Source: Notamacropus eugenii | Lineage: Eukaryota > Chordata > Mammalia > Diprotodontia > Macropodidae | Length of the DNA stretch: 64,000 nucleotides | Reading direction: 5' to 3' | Assembly: GCF_028372415.1 (NCBI RefSeq) | Contig: NC_092875.1 | Location: forward strand, 437,789,377 to 437,853,376 | Shown: piece by piece, positions 1 to 10,854 of the stretch | Position numbering within the stretch: the first letter of the stretch is position 1 | How the letters are laid out: each line of letters begins with the position of its first letter | Notes under the pieces: model-generated | Told to the model about the DNA's origin: nothing | The model's input: the letters and a program-made list of their open reading frames with translations, nothing else | The model's database searches: none | Translations under genes and position numbers: made by a program

Positions 1-715
1 AAACATCAAGGAATATCATTGCCAAATTTCAGAATTATCAAGTGAAGGAGAAAATACTGCAGGCAGACAGAAAAAAAACCAAACAAACAAATATTCAAAT
101 ACCAAGGAGCTGCAATCAGGATCATGCAGGACCTTGCAGCTTCTACAGTAAAATATCCAAGGAACTGGAATATGATATTCTGCAAGTAAAGGAGCTGGGA
201 CTACAACCAAGAATCAATTAGCCAGAAAAGTTGAGCATAATATTTCAGACAAGGAGGTGAACATTCAACGAAATAAGGGCTTTCCAGACCTTTCTGGTGA
301 AAGGGCCAGAGCTCAAAAGAAAATTCAATCTTCAAAAGCAGGTCTCAAGGGAGACATAAAAAGGTAAACAGGGAAAAAAACTGTTTATTCAATATGGGCA
401 AACAGTTTACATCCCTAGAAGGGAAGATGAAACTTTTTAATCTTGAGAATTATATATTTATTATGATATATAAAAGAAATATATATAGACAGAGGGAGTG
501 GTATAAAGTAAATGATATGATAAAAATGTGGTTCAAGAGCATGAAGGGATTGTCATGGGGATGTGAAAAGGAGGAGTCAGAAAAAGATAAATTACATTAC
601 AAGAAGAGGCACAAAAATATATTACAGTAGAGGGAAAGGGGAGGGAGATGAGCATTGTTTGAGAGTTACTCTCATCTGATTGGATTCAGCACTTCGCAAA
701 GATAAAGTCAGATCG
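1..715 (+). mobile_element. L1/HAL1 ORF1 3' part plus downstream spacer
   Basis: Bases 1 to about 370 translate, with breaks, into the C-terminal part of a LINE-1 ORF1 protein: AKFQNYQVKEKILQA, then KELGLQP, then a kinase-free RNA-binding tail ending near ETQKGK-like residues. The same ORF1 segment is present on the minus strand at about 39480-40560. From about 370 to 715 comes a purine-rich spacer (ending near 'gttactctcatctgattgg') of the kind found after ORF1 in half-L1 (HAL1) elements. The copy is cut by the left window edge, so its 5' end cannot be seen. It carries several stops and is dead. What follows at about 716 is ORF2 sequence, not the rest of the spacer. Confidence 0.75.
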
Positions 716-2512
716 AAGTAAGTGGAAAAACATCAGTTGCTCATGAATAGGCCAAGCTAATATAATAAAAATAACAATTCTACGAAAATTAATTTACTTA
801 TTCAGTGCCATACTAATCAAACTACCAGACAATTATTTTCTAGAGGTAGAAAAAATAATATCAAAATTCATCTGAAGAACAAAAGGCAGAATATCAAGGG
901 AACTAATGAAAAGATATGCTAGATAAGGTGGCCTAGCCCTGCCAGATGTCAAATTGTATTATAAAGTAGTAATCATCAAAACCACTTGGTACTGACTAAG
1001 AATCAGACGGGTAGAACAGTGCAATAGCTTAGGTACTCAAGACATAGTAGTCAATGAAGATAGCAATCTACTGTTTGATAAACCCAAGCTCCCCAGCTTC
1101 TGGGATAAGAACTCACTATCTGACAAAAATTTCTGAGAAAACTGGAGTAGTAGTGTGGTGGAAACTAGGTACAGACCAATGCCTGACATCGTACACAAGA
1201 ATAAAGTCCAAATGGATACATGATCTAGGTATAAAGATTGATATTATAAACAACTTAGGGGAGCAAGGAATAGTGTATTTGTCAAATTTATGGAGAATGG
1301 AGAAATTTACAACTAAACAAGAGAAAGAAAATTACGAAGTGCAAAGTGGATAATTTTGATTACATTAACTTGAAAAGTTTTTGCACAAACAAATCCAATG
1401 CAACCAAGATTAATAGGGAAGCAGAAAACTGGGAAAGAATTTTTGCAACTAGTGTTGGTGATAAAGGCCTCATTTCTAAAATATATAGAGAACTGAGTCA
1501 AATGTACAAGAATAAAAGTTGATAAATTGATAAATTGTCAAAGGATATGAACAGGCAGTGTTCAGAGGAAGAAATTAAAACTATCTATAGTCATATGAAA
1601 AAATGCTCTAAATTCCTATTGATTAGAAAGATGCAAATCAAAACAACTCTTAGATACCACATCACACCTATCACATTGGCTAACATGATGAAACAGGAAG
1701 ATGATAAATATTGGAGAAGATGTAGGAGAGTTAGAACATGAATTCATTGTTGATAAAGCTGTGAACTGATCCAGCCATTCTGGAGAGCAATTTGGAACCA
1801 TGCCCAAAGGGCTGCAAAAATGTGCATACTCTTTTACCCAGCAATATCACTTCTGGGACTCCATTCCAAAGAGATCATAGAAATGGGAAAGAGTCCCACA
1901 TGAACAAAAATATTTATAGCAGCTCTCTTTGTGGTGGCCAAAAACTGGAAATCAAGGGGATGCCCATCAATTGAGGAATGGCTGAACATTCATATGAATT
2001 CATATTCAAATGAATGTAATGGAATACTATTGTACCATGAAAAATGATGAACAGGAAGACTTCAGAGAAGCCAGGAACAACTTATATGAACTGATGCTGA
2101 GTGAAAGAAGTAGAATCAGAAGAACTTTGTATACAACAACAACCACAGTGTGTGAGGAATTCTTCTGGTAGATTTAGTACTTCATTGCAATGCATGGACT
2201 TAAAAAATTTCTAATGGACTCTTGAGGTAAAACACTTTCCACATCCAAAGAAAGAACTATGGAATTGAATCACAGATAGAAACAGACCATTTTCTTTTGT
2301 ATTAGATTTTGTTTTATTTTGTTTTGTTTTATGGTTTCTCCCATTCATTTTAATTCTTCTGTGCAACATATATTTAATGTGAATGTACATGTAGAACCTA
2401 TATAAGACTGTATGGTGTCTCAGGGAGGGAGTGGGCAGGGAGAGGATAAAAATCTAACATCTGTGGAGGTGAGTGTCGAACACTGAAAACAAAATAATTT
2501 AATTAAAAATAA
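716..2512 (+). mobile_element. L1 ORF2 distal part and 3' UTR
   Basis: The + strand reads in broken frames as the last third of L1 ORF2: WKNISCS, then IKLPDNYF, LALPDVKLYYK, DKGLISKIYRELSQMYK, DMNRQCSEEEIKTIY, HMKKCSKFL and MQIKTTLRYHITP. These match the conserved block after the reverse transcriptase (mammalian L1 has DMNRHFSKEDI and MQIKTTMRYHLTP). The 3' UTR and an A/T-rich end with 'tggaggtgagtgtcgaaca' follow; the same end motif is seen at about 20728. The endonuclease and reverse-transcriptase domains are absent: sequence jumps from the ORF1 spacer straight into this block near 715. Many stops and frameshifts show it is inactive. Confidence 0.85.
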
Positions 2513-2517
2513 ATTTA

Positions 2518-2690
2518 ATATTAGATTTGGCCTATTTTCTAAACTGTCAAGATCTTTTGATCTGTCTATCATGCTGAATGCATGCTGGCTTCTAGGTTTG
2601 TGTCATTTCTAAACCTGATAAGAGTGTTATCTATTCATTTATCCAAGTAATTGATAAAATACTCTTTAAAATAAAATCTTATTGATATTT
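2518..2690 (-). mobile_element. L3/CR1 LINE reverse-transcriptase fragment
   Basis: Read on the minus strand, this gives a decayed CR1/L3-type reverse-transcriptase stretch: NYLDK, then DNTLIRFRNDTNLEAS, then KDLD. It corresponds to the family pattern INDLDEG...LIKFADDTKLGG...KDLD. No ends are visible. It sits directly against the L1 3' end at 2512. Confidence 0.55.
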
Positions 2691-3039
2691 TGTTTTTATA
2701 TTACCTTCATTTTAGAAGGTATCTTTAATCTTTTTAATCTTTCAATGCATAGCAAGATATGCCTTGTAACAAAAAAGAAAAAAAATCAGTTCAGCAAAAG
2801 TAATCAACACATTAGCTGAATTCTGTAGAATATGGAATATCTAAAATCTCGTACCTTGACAAAGAAGGGGATAATGTTCGTTTTTCAGCTTCTCTTCATG
2901 ATCAACCTTAGTAATTGTAATTACATAGTGTTCAGTGGCAGAGGGTTTTTTGTTTTGTTTTGCTTTGTTTTTGTTGTGGCTGTCCTTCATTCTATTTACA
3001 ACTTCATAGTCTTTATATAGATTATTTCCCTAGATTTGT
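2691..3039. other. Unassigned AT-rich sequence
   Basis: No gene, SINE or tandem array recognised. It includes a short T/G-rich run at about 2946-2980. The small open frames look random. Confidence 0.5.
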
Positions 3040-3800
3040 CTCCCTCTAGATTACCTCTCCTTATTCTTCATGCTTCTCTGAATTCTTCATATGCATGGTT
3101 TTTTTTTTTACTCACATAGAGTTATTTCATTGCATTCATATACTGCAATTTGCTTAGCCAGTCTCCAACCAACAGGCATCTACTTTGTTTCTAGATTTTT
3201 GGTGCCGCAGAAAGTTTTGCTATGAATTATTTCATGTATAAAAGAGAAGTCTTTCTGTCTTTGACTTTCTTTGAGTGTATGCCTAGCACTGGGATCTTTG
3301 AGACAAAGGGAATAAACAATTTAGACACTATTTTAATATATTCCTAAATTGTTTTCCTGAAAACCACTTTTTTGAAAACCAGGTCCAACAATAACATTTT
3401 ACTGTGCCCATCTTTCCTTTGCCCCTTTGACATAAACCATTCACATAATTTTTTTTCTTTTTATTAACTTGTGAAATATGAGGTGAAATCTCTGATTTGT
3501 TCTGATATGTCTTTATTTTACTATTAATGACTTTCAACAATCTTTTATGTGGTTGTCAATAGTTTCCAATTCTTTTGAGAACCATGTTTTCCTAGCTTTG
3601 ACCACTTATCCATTGAAAAATAAGTCTTCATCTTACATTTTTGTTCTAGTTTCTCTGTCACCTTTTTTCTTTATTCAACATCTTTCCATCTTCCCTAGCA
3701 ACAACATTTTCATGAAAAACCTTTTCAACTTCATTTAATTGAAATTATCAACAAAATGCTAAGTAACATATTTTTGGAATATTCTATTGGAAAGTCCCTT
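3040..3800 (-). mobile_element. L1 ORF2 distal fragment, minus strand
   Basis: On the minus strand this follows the same part of L1 ORF2 as 1300-2000, but from an older, more diverged subfamily. Landmarks on the + strand are 'caggcatctactttgtttc', 'tggttgtcaatagtttcca' and 'aaaccttttcaacttcatt', the complements of the block around the ...NLKSFC... and ...GCPSI... segments. No intact frame remains and neither terminus is visible. Confidence 0.65.
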
Positions 3801-4190
3801 CAAAATGGACATGAAACTATTAATGGCTGTCTTTAAATCTCCTCTCAATCCTCCTAATTGTTCTGTTATCTAGAATTCAATGGTGTCATACTTAAGTAGA
3901 AATGTGCCTCTGAGCTACATAGACTTAGAAAACTCAAGATTATCATTTTCTTTGTTATATTTTAATTCTTAAACATTTCTCAATTACATTTTAATCTGGT
4001 ACCTACTACCACCAGCTATGCATTTGGCCCCTCTTGTACTAAGTCTCTCAATCTTTCCAACAATGATAACACAAGAGAGAGTTTTCTGGCAACTCAAAGT
4101 TGGATGTTTATAAAGTTGTGTTATAAGGAGGCTTCGGAAGGATATGATATCAGTTTTCAAGATTTTGAATGACTATCATATGGAAAATGG
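3801..4190. other. Unassigned sequence
   Basis: No gene or repeat recognised; AT-rich, ordinary complexity. Confidence 0.4.
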
Positions 4191-4194
4191 ATTA

Positions 4195-4485
4195 TATTTG
4201 TCCTATTTGTTCCAGCCCTCTCCCCCAAAAAATGCACCAGCAGCAATGGGTAGAAGTTTCAAAGAGGCCAACTTTGGCAGGGAAATACTTCCTACCAATT
4301 AGAACTATCTGAAAGTAGAGTGGGCTTCCTGGGGATGCAGCTTGCCCACCTTCCTCTGAAGTCTTCAAGCAGATGCTAGCCACCCACTTGCTGGGGATGT
4401 TATAATGTGGATTCCTTCTGTTCATGGATTGAACTAAATGACTAGATGACCAACTCTCAAATTCTGTGATTCTTTTATATCCCAA
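4195..4485 (+). mobile_element. L3/CR1 LINE 3' end
   Basis: This is the well-conserved 3' terminal part of a CR1/L3 LINE in sense orientation: 'aatgggtagaagtttcaaa', 'aaatacttcctaccaatta', 'gaagtcttcaagcagatgc' and 'gaactaaatgactagatga', ending in 'attctgtgattct'. The CR1 group typically ends in short ATTCTRTG-like repeats instead of a poly-A tail, which fits. It is 5'-truncated, as is usual. Confidence 0.75.
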
Positions 4486-4763
4486 AGTGTAATTCATGCT
4501 TCTTGAATACTACAGTGTAAGTGACTGAATATCAAATGTGCTTACCTCAACCTAAGCCTGGCTTTTATTTGATCCCTTTTCTCTGTAGTCTGGTGGCTTG
4601 GCCTTATTTATATCATCCTCAGTAGCCTATCTCCTGCCATGATTCAGAAATATCACAAAATGAATAACTATATTCACCAATATTTCCTTCATTCTTCAGG
4701 GCTTGGGAGTGAGCTTTACTTCCCCACAAAATAGATATGACTACTTTGATTAAACTATTACTA

Positions 4764-5001
4764 GGGGGTGCAGCAGATAGAGCTGTGGCCCTAGAGTCCA
4801 CAAGACCCGAGTTCAAATCCAGTCTTGGACACTTCACTAGCTGTGTGACTCTGGGCAAGCCATTTAAGCTTATTTGCATCAATTTTCTCATCCATAAAAT
4901 AGCTAGATAAGGAAATGGCAAACCACACCAGTATCTTTGGCAATAAAACCCTAAATGGTATCACAAAGAGTCAGACATGATTGAAATGACTGAACAACTG
5001 C
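4764..5001 (+). mobile_element. MAR1-type CORE-SINE
   Basis: Head to tail this shows a tRNA-derived region ('gagttcaaatccagtctt'), the MIR-like core ('ctagctgtgtgactctggg', 'ttttctcatccataaaat'), then the RTE-like 3' tail 'ggaaatggcaaaccacacc' and 'atcacaaagagtcagacat'. The internal RNA polymerase III promoter region is recognisable but mutated. Confidence 0.85.
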
Positions 5002-5035
5002 TGTGCTTCTGCTTCTATTTCTGCTACTTGCTTCT

Positions 5036-5290
5036 AGCTAGCATTTATATAGAACCTACTCTGTGTCAGACACTGTGCTCAGGATATTGAAAAAATTATT
5101 TCATGTGATCCTCACAACAACCCTGGTGAGTAGGTGCTAGGATTATCCTCATTTTACAATTGAGAAAACAGAATCAAACAGAGGTTAAATGATGTGTCCA
5201 AGGTCACACAGTTAGTAAGTGTCTGAGGCTGGCTTTGCACTCAGATATTCCTGACTCCAGATCCAGAGATCTAACTGCTTTGTAACCCAG
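5036..5290 (-). mobile_element. MIR-related SINE, minus strand
   Basis: Complement of a MIR element. Landmarks on the + strand are 'ctctgtgtcagacactgtg', 'gatcctcacaacaaccctg', 'ggtcacacagttagtaagt' and 'cctgactccagatccagag'. Near full length. Confidence 0.85.
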
Positions 5291-6174
5291 ATATTAGTTA
5301 TTAGAAATTAATGACTAACTCATTAGCAACTTGTCAATGCTTCTTAGATTTCTGTAGACAAACCCAACTGGACCTTTGATCAAGTCAGTTAAGAAAAAAG
5401 AACTACTATCAATGAAAATGAAAATTAAACCACTTTTTTATTTTAAAAAAGTATTCCTCAAACCATCAATTTTTTGAGTCACTGTTAAAATAGTCGAACA
5501 GTCAGTTCTTATCCGTAGACGTGACCTTGAATTAGAGAGAAAGGGGTTGGTTTAAAACAAGAATACTATAAATATTCAAAGAAGCAAAAATTTCCAAGTT
5601 GTGGTTTTACTAGGTAAACAAAAGGGTTTTCCGCTAAGGTTTAACCCAAATCTGGGTGATGGAATGAAGCACTAAGTCATTTTGACAGATGGAGAGTCTG
5701 AGAGAGTATTTTTTATCCCTTCACTATGTTTCCCAGGCTAACTTTTCTCTCCTGGGATAATCTAAACAGAAAGAATTTGTAAGAGAAGATGGAAACAATT
5801 CTCTGACTTTAATTTTAAAATATTACCAGGGGAAAAAAAATGAAATAGAATGGTTGAGCAGCAGCCCAGAATAAACAGAAAGACATTATGCATCTTAGCA
5901 CAGACAAATACCATCAGGAAAAAAAGGGCCATGCCATATTTTTTCACATTTCCTCAAGGGAAAAATAAAGCATCATTCTTGCCATTTAAATTTCACAGCT
6001 CCACTTCAGTGATGAGAAAGCACTATCAATTTTTTAAAGAACTTTATCTAGGTGTTTTTTTAAAGTGTTTACAATTCAATAGGTAGTCTACTTTTTATTC
6101 AGATTTGTTCTTCTTTTGCCCTATGTGGTTTTGATGGTCATTTTTAATGGAATTTGCCATCTTGTATCATTCAG
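5291..6174. other. Unassigned sequence
   Basis: No gene or repeat recognised. Two overlapping short open frames on opposite strands around 5762-6086 have no recognisable domain. Confidence 0.45.
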
Positions 6175-6460
6175 TTTCATAGGATCACAGATTTAGATAT
6201 GATTGGCGGGGACCTTAGGATACATATCCTTTAACCATTTCATTCTCTAGAAGAAAATAAGGCCTAGAAATGCTATAGGTTTGTAATTTTAGAGGTAAAA
6301 ATTGTCAATCTGGTTCAACCCACTCAGTTTATACATGAAGAACCTGATGTCCAGGGAGGTGAGGCACTCAATCAAGGTCACAAAGGTAGAAACTGGTCTT
6401 TGAACCCAGGTCCTTTGGTTCCAGGGACAACACTCTTCATTGCACTATACTGTGTCTTAT
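6175..6460 (-). mobile_element. MIR-like SINE with CR1-like tail, minus strand
   Basis: The + strand starts 'ataggatcacagatttaga', the complement of a tail shared with CR1/L3 ends, then runs through 'gatgtccagggaggtgagg' and 'ttgaacccaggtcctttgg' (complement of the SINE core and A/B-box part). A central stretch at about 6260-6310 is poorly conserved. Confidence 0.6.
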
Positions 6461-7392
6461 TTTGGTTATGTTTTACAAGCATAAACTAATTTGATCATTT
6501 TTACTGAATTGATTTTTAAAAGAGAAAGTTAAAATTAATCTATTTCATTTACCATAATGTCAAGAAAAAGATTTGAGTCATTTTCCTCCCTTTGTATCCA
6601 GTTGTTTTGATTTCTAAGGCATTCCTTGAAGAGAACAGAGTGTCCCACGAAAGTAGTATTACCCCAAGATACAAGAGCTTGTAGTTAGATGAGAACACCC
6701 AGCATGAACCAAGACCTTAGAAAGGTTAGTCTATGAGCAAGCTATCTCTTCTTTATTAGCCTACTGATCAACAAGATTTGGTACTCTTACTATACAATTA
6801 GTTATTTGTGCATTCTCTGAAATGCCAAACAGAAGGATAAGAGTAAGAATGTTTCCTGCTCTCTAGAACCTTATCACAGAGTGCTATAGCTATTCATATA
6901 TTTTTTCAAAAAGTCTTGTAATTTTACGTAATAGTCATTTCTGGCACATACCCAGTTCCTCTCCCTGGAATTAAACATTCATTCATAACAAAGAAAAAGC
7001 AAAGAAACAAAAACCTCTGTGGCCACATCTAACAACGTGTGCAACAGATTGCCCTGTTGCCCTGTAATTATCCACTGAAAGAGGAATGAATGTATGTTTC
7101 ATAATCTGTTTTCTGGGACTAATATTGTGTTGAACAATTACTTGGAGTTAAATGATCAAAAATATTTGAATTGATAATTGGTCCAAATTGAACAGGATGA
7201 ATTTTAGTAAGAATACATATCAAATCATATGCTTGAGTTAAAAAAATTCACAAATACATGATGGGGAAGCCATGACTAGAAAATAGTTTTCCAAAAGAAA
7301 ATAAAAAAAGATCTGGGGATTTTAGTAGTTAGAAAACTCAATATGAGTCAATCCTTGTGATATGGAAGCCAAGGAAGCTAAGCTCTAGATCA
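6461..7392. other. Unassigned sequence
   Basis: Unique-looking AT-rich DNA with no gene, tandem array or repeat recognised. Confidence 0.45.
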
Positions 7393-8012
7393 TTATTTCT
7401 TAAACTCGGATCCGTCCCCCATCCTTTACCAAGGGATGCATGAATAGATTTCATAGCTTGGAGGGATTTATGGAAAAGATTCATGGACTTGGATGGAAAA
7501 AAAAATACATCTTTATTTTCACTAACATCTCATTGGAATTTAGCATTTCCTTCAATTTTGAATTAAAATAAAACATTCTGTGAATATTTTTCCCTTACCA
7601 GCTGCACTCTTTTGGAATTCCATTATGGTCCCAAGAAATCTTGTTATCAGCAAACTCACTATCCTGCAAGAATGCATCAACCTTGGCACTTACACCTCAT
7701 CAGGTTCCTTGATAAGTTCTCTTCTGATTCCCTTCGTAGCTGCACTCCTTTGGACTAGACACCAATACTGAAACCCCTTTCCCTCAGCTTTTCAATTTCC
7801 TTTTATATGTTGTCTGTCCCACTGGATTGTAAAGTCCTTGAGGGCAGGGACTCTTTTTTTTTTTTTTATTTCTACCCCAGAATTTGGCACAGTGCTTGAC
7901 ACATCATGGGTGTTTAATAAATGTTTGTTGACTGAATGAGAAGGGATTCATAGGCTTCATGAGACTGCCAAAAGTGTGCATGCCCCACCCCCCACAAAAA
8001 AAAAAACCTCTT
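7393..8012. mobile_element. Old mammalian DNA transposon remnant (hAT-like), split by L2
   Basis: Left piece (7393-7575) carries 'atgaatagatttcatagct', 'catggacttggatggaaaa' and 'catctttattttcactaac'. Right piece (7939-8012) carries 'gagaagggattcataggct' and 'tcatgagactgccaaaagt'. Both belong to one mammal-wide non-autonomous repeat whose ends read 'gttcttaacctggggtcc' and its complement. The piece between is an L2 3' end. The hAT assignment is from memory of the terminal sequences. No transposase is present. Confidence 0.5.
7576..7938 (+). mobile_element. L2 LINE 3' end inserted in the DNA transposon
   Basis: Ends in the classic L2 3' terminus: 'ggattgtaaagtccttgag', 'ggcagggactc', 'ttggcacagtgcttgacac', 'aataaatgtttgttgactg' and 'aatga'. 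An expanded T run (7853-7867) interrupts it. 5'-truncated; the left boundary is approximate. Confidence 0.75.
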
Positions 8013-8935
8013 GCTCTAAGTCAGTGATCTTATGAGAATCTTAAGATGCGTTAAGGGAGGCGTTGGGTCTAAGATAAGATCTATCCAATCCAAGTCTCTC
8101 TTCTGAGCTCTGATTTCATATCATCAATTTCCTACTGGATAATTAGAAATGAAGTCATCTCAAACATATATGTCAAACTGACTTCATTCCAAACCCACCT
8201 CTCTTTTGAACTTTCCCATTGCTTTTTAGTGTACCTCTATACTTCCAGTCTTCCAGGATTGAAACATGGTTGCTATGCTTTGACCTCTCATTCTTACTCA
8301 TCCACACAATCAATCAGCTGTCAAAAATTGTCATTTATATCTTTACAACACTTTTTGTATAAGCATCTTTCTTCTCACATAATAACCACCCCAGTTAAAT
8401 AGTTATCATCTGTTTTTTAGCTATTACGATAGCCTCCTGGGGGACTGGGAGGACTGGACACCTAAGTTCTTCAACCAAGTTTCTGGAGGCTAGGTGCCTA
8501 AAATGGGGCTGGGGCTGATCTCCTGGGTCCCCAAGTAGAGAGGGAAGAGTTAGGGACATGAACTCCTGGATCTTTCCCCATCTAGAGAAGCTCCTCCTTA
8601 AATATCAAAATGATGTGGCTCCATCTTCAGGAAACCCACAACCATAAAAGACACAGAAAGAAATGGACACATCAGTGGACTGAGAGATAGATGTACCTGC
8701 GAGGGAAGGAGGAATGGCTAGGCAGCCAGATAGAGAATCTGATGGGCAGGAGGAACCACCTAAACCCTGTCTCCCCCATTTCCCCCATGGGCTCCCTTGC
8801 CTCCATCACTTCTGTCTCATGGCTCTATCCTCGGTGAGACCCCTTCACCAGAGCCATAGGAATAAGATGCCCACTAGCTGCTAGTGAATGAGTGGGGGAT
8901 GTCCAGAGTGGAACTGAACCTGTCAGGGGGTTCCA
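8013..8935. other. GC-richer unassigned stretch upstream of FBXO pseudogene
   Basis: More GC than its surroundings, especially 8430-8935. I looked for an F-box exon (pattern LPxELLLxxLSxxPPxxL) upstream of the pseudogene and could not find one, so 5' exons are either lost, too decayed, or further away. No repeat recognised apart from short SINE-like scraps. Confidence 0.4.
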
Positions 8936-9526
8936 GCTGGAAGCTTCTTTATGTGTGGAGGCTACTCTGCAGCAACCTACTGTGGTCCCTGAGCCCTGAG
9001 GGCATCAGCATCTATGAACCACTCCATATGGCCCTGCTCAGTCCCTGAAGACTCTGGGTAACTTTAGTGGATACCAAATCAGCACTGAGAAACTGTTCCC
9101 CAGCTTCAGCTGGATGGTGAAGCAACAGTGTGTGGACCTTCTTGCTAAAGGCCTACGTGAGGAACTGCTGGATGACGAGTAGCTAGCCATCACTGTCATG
9201 AGCTTGTTTGAGAACAGCTGCCTGGATGTGTGTGTATGAACTCTATGTCTGGCTCTTGGCCACTGACAGATGGACCATCCTCTGGAAGTACCACTCTGCT
9301 CCCTGACCCTCTCCATGGGACCCAGTTGGACATTGGTGCCAGGTGAGAGCCTGAGCTTCCCTCTGGTATCTGCTCTTGGAGACCCCAGAATCTCCCTCTT
9401 GCTCCCTGCACTCACAGTGGTCTCATGTCTTCCCGTGCCCTCCAGTCTCCCCACAAATATCCCAGATGTACCTCACAATGTCCTTATGAAACTTTTCTCA
9501 CCAGCCTTCAATCCTGGGTCAAAGAT

Positions 9527-9668
9527 TTAGAGCTACAAGGTCATCTAGAGCTTACAGGTCATCTAGGCTAGCCACCTCATTTTAAAGAGGTGGGGAACTA
9601 ATAGAGAGGGCAAGTGATTTACCCAAGGTGATGCAGGGAGTAAGTAGAAGCTAAGTTTGAACCCAGGT
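9527..9668 (-). mobile_element. MIR-like SINE fragment in the FBXO pseudogene intron
   Basis: The + strand reads 'tagagctacaaggtcatct' then 'ttgaacccaggtcctttga', the complement of the same SINE family as 6175-6460. It lies inside the intron between exons A and B. Confidence 0.6.
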
Positions 9669-9669
9669 C

Positions 9670-9945
9670 CTTTGACTTAGACAGTTAGGTAGTTCAGTGG
9701 TTTGAGAGCCCAGCCCAGAGTCAGAAAGACCTGAGTTCAAATCTGGCCTCAGATACTCACTAGCTGTGTAACCCTGGACAAGTCACTTAACCTCTGTTTG
9801 TCTCAGTTTTCTCATCTGTAAAATGAGCTGGAGAAGGAAATGGCAAACCACTCCAGTACCTTTGCCAAGGAAACTCCATGAAGAATTCTGATTTGCTATG
9901 GCCTGCAGAGTCATAAAGAGTTGGACACAGCTGAACCCAAATTTC
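9670..9945 (+). mobile_element. MAR1-type CORE-SINE
   Basis: One of the best-preserved copies in the window: 'gagttcaaatctggcctca', 'ctagctgtgtaaccctgga', 'ctcatctgtaaaatgagct', 'ggaaatggcaaaccactcc' and 'agtcataaagagttggaca'. It sits in the FBXO pseudogene intron. Confidence 0.9.
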
Positions 9946-10599
9946 ACACTCTTTCCACCATACTTCTTACACATCCCTCCGCTCCAATTCCCCAATATCT
10001 TCTGCAAAATTACCCTTTGTTCTTTCAGTGTTCTCCTGTTTCATTTCTCTCTCTCAATGTTATCTCAACCTTCCCCCAAAAGTTTCCCTAATACCTCCTC
10101 CCCAGTCTCTCCAAATATTTCCCTGTTGTTCCCTGCCAATGCCCCCAGTGTCCTTTCTCAATGCCCTCTAATGTGCTGTCCCAGTGACCTCTCCTGATGT
10201 CCTTCTAGTATTCCCTCCTGTTTCTTTAGATAGTTCTGCCCCAACCCTGCAACCTGACTAGAGAGGGAATGGGTAGGAAGGGCGAACTGGGAATTGTCTG
10301 GTCTTTCCCAGTCCAGGAAGGGTCCCTCAGTGTGTCGACCTGCCCCTTTAGGTGTCTCAAGTATTCAAACAGTATGGCCTAGGAGTCTGATTCATTCACT
10401 TCCTGCACAAGGTCAAAAACCTTCTGGGCTCTAATGGGTCCCAGAGTACCCCAGGTGACTGACTCCTCAGGGTCCCTGCAGGTATGGAACTACCCTGTCA
10501 TCCCCTTCCCACCATCTCTGCACCTGTGACCCCAACCTTCATGTATATATACAAGGAAACTTCTGGTGAGCCTACCCTCATGTTCCCTGAAGGATCTCT

Positions 10600-10812
10600 C
10601 TTTTTTTGTTTTAATCAGGACATATGTTATCATTAGGTAGGGAATTCTCCTTATGGACCCTCCCTCTACCTGTGCAGCCAGACATCTTGTATGGATTATT
10701 GTCTCGGAGTTTCCTGAGACACTGAAAGGTTGGCTTACCTAGAATCACATAGCCAGTATACATCAGAGTGAGAACTTGATTCAAGACTGGCCCTCTTCCC
10801 ACTGGGTCACAC
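10600..10812 (-). mobile_element. MIR-like SINE fragment, minus strand
   Basis: The + strand holds 'agaatcacatagccagtat' and 'gagtgagaacttgattcaa', the complement of the core and head of a MIR-like SINE. The distal part is diverged. Confidence 0.45.
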
Positions 10813-10854
10813 TTCCTTAGTTCTTGCCTCCCCGCTGAAGCACACCTCCTCTCT

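Larger units (their letters stand above)
8936..10480 (+). pseudogene. FBXO2/6/27/44-family F-box protein, FBA (sugar-binding) domain, unprocessed pseudogene
   Basis: In this family the FBA domain binds high-mannose N-glycans so that an SCF ubiquitin ligase can mark misfolded glycoproteins. Exon A (about 8936-9342) reads FSWMVKQQCVDLLAKGLR, then EELLDDE, then VYELYVWLLATDR after a frame change; family members have FxWCxKxQxxDLxxEGxWxELLD and CxYxLxVQLLxA. Exon A ends '..gtgccag' followed by 'gtgagag', a good splice donor. After 1,009 bp, 'ccccttta' plus 'g' precedes exon B (10352 on), which reads VSQVFKQYGLGV then FIHFLHK, matching VSHVFxxYGPGVRFVxFxH. The donor and acceptor join in phase (..WCQ|VSQVF..). 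Breaks: a TAG after DDE (9178-9180 area), a frameshift near 9230, TGA in place of the Arg codon in exon B, and a further shift before a VTDSS match to the VTNSS end. No F-box seen. Which paralogue it is cannot be settled by eye. Confidence 0.75.

Noticed and set aside
1054-1353. A 99-codon frame at 1054-1353
   Set aside because: It is a surviving piece of L1 ORF2 and not a host gene.
9038-9454. A 138-codon minus-strand frame with a poly-Ser run
   Set aside because: It is antisense to the FBXO pseudogene exon, which explains its openness; the matching protein family is on the plus strand.
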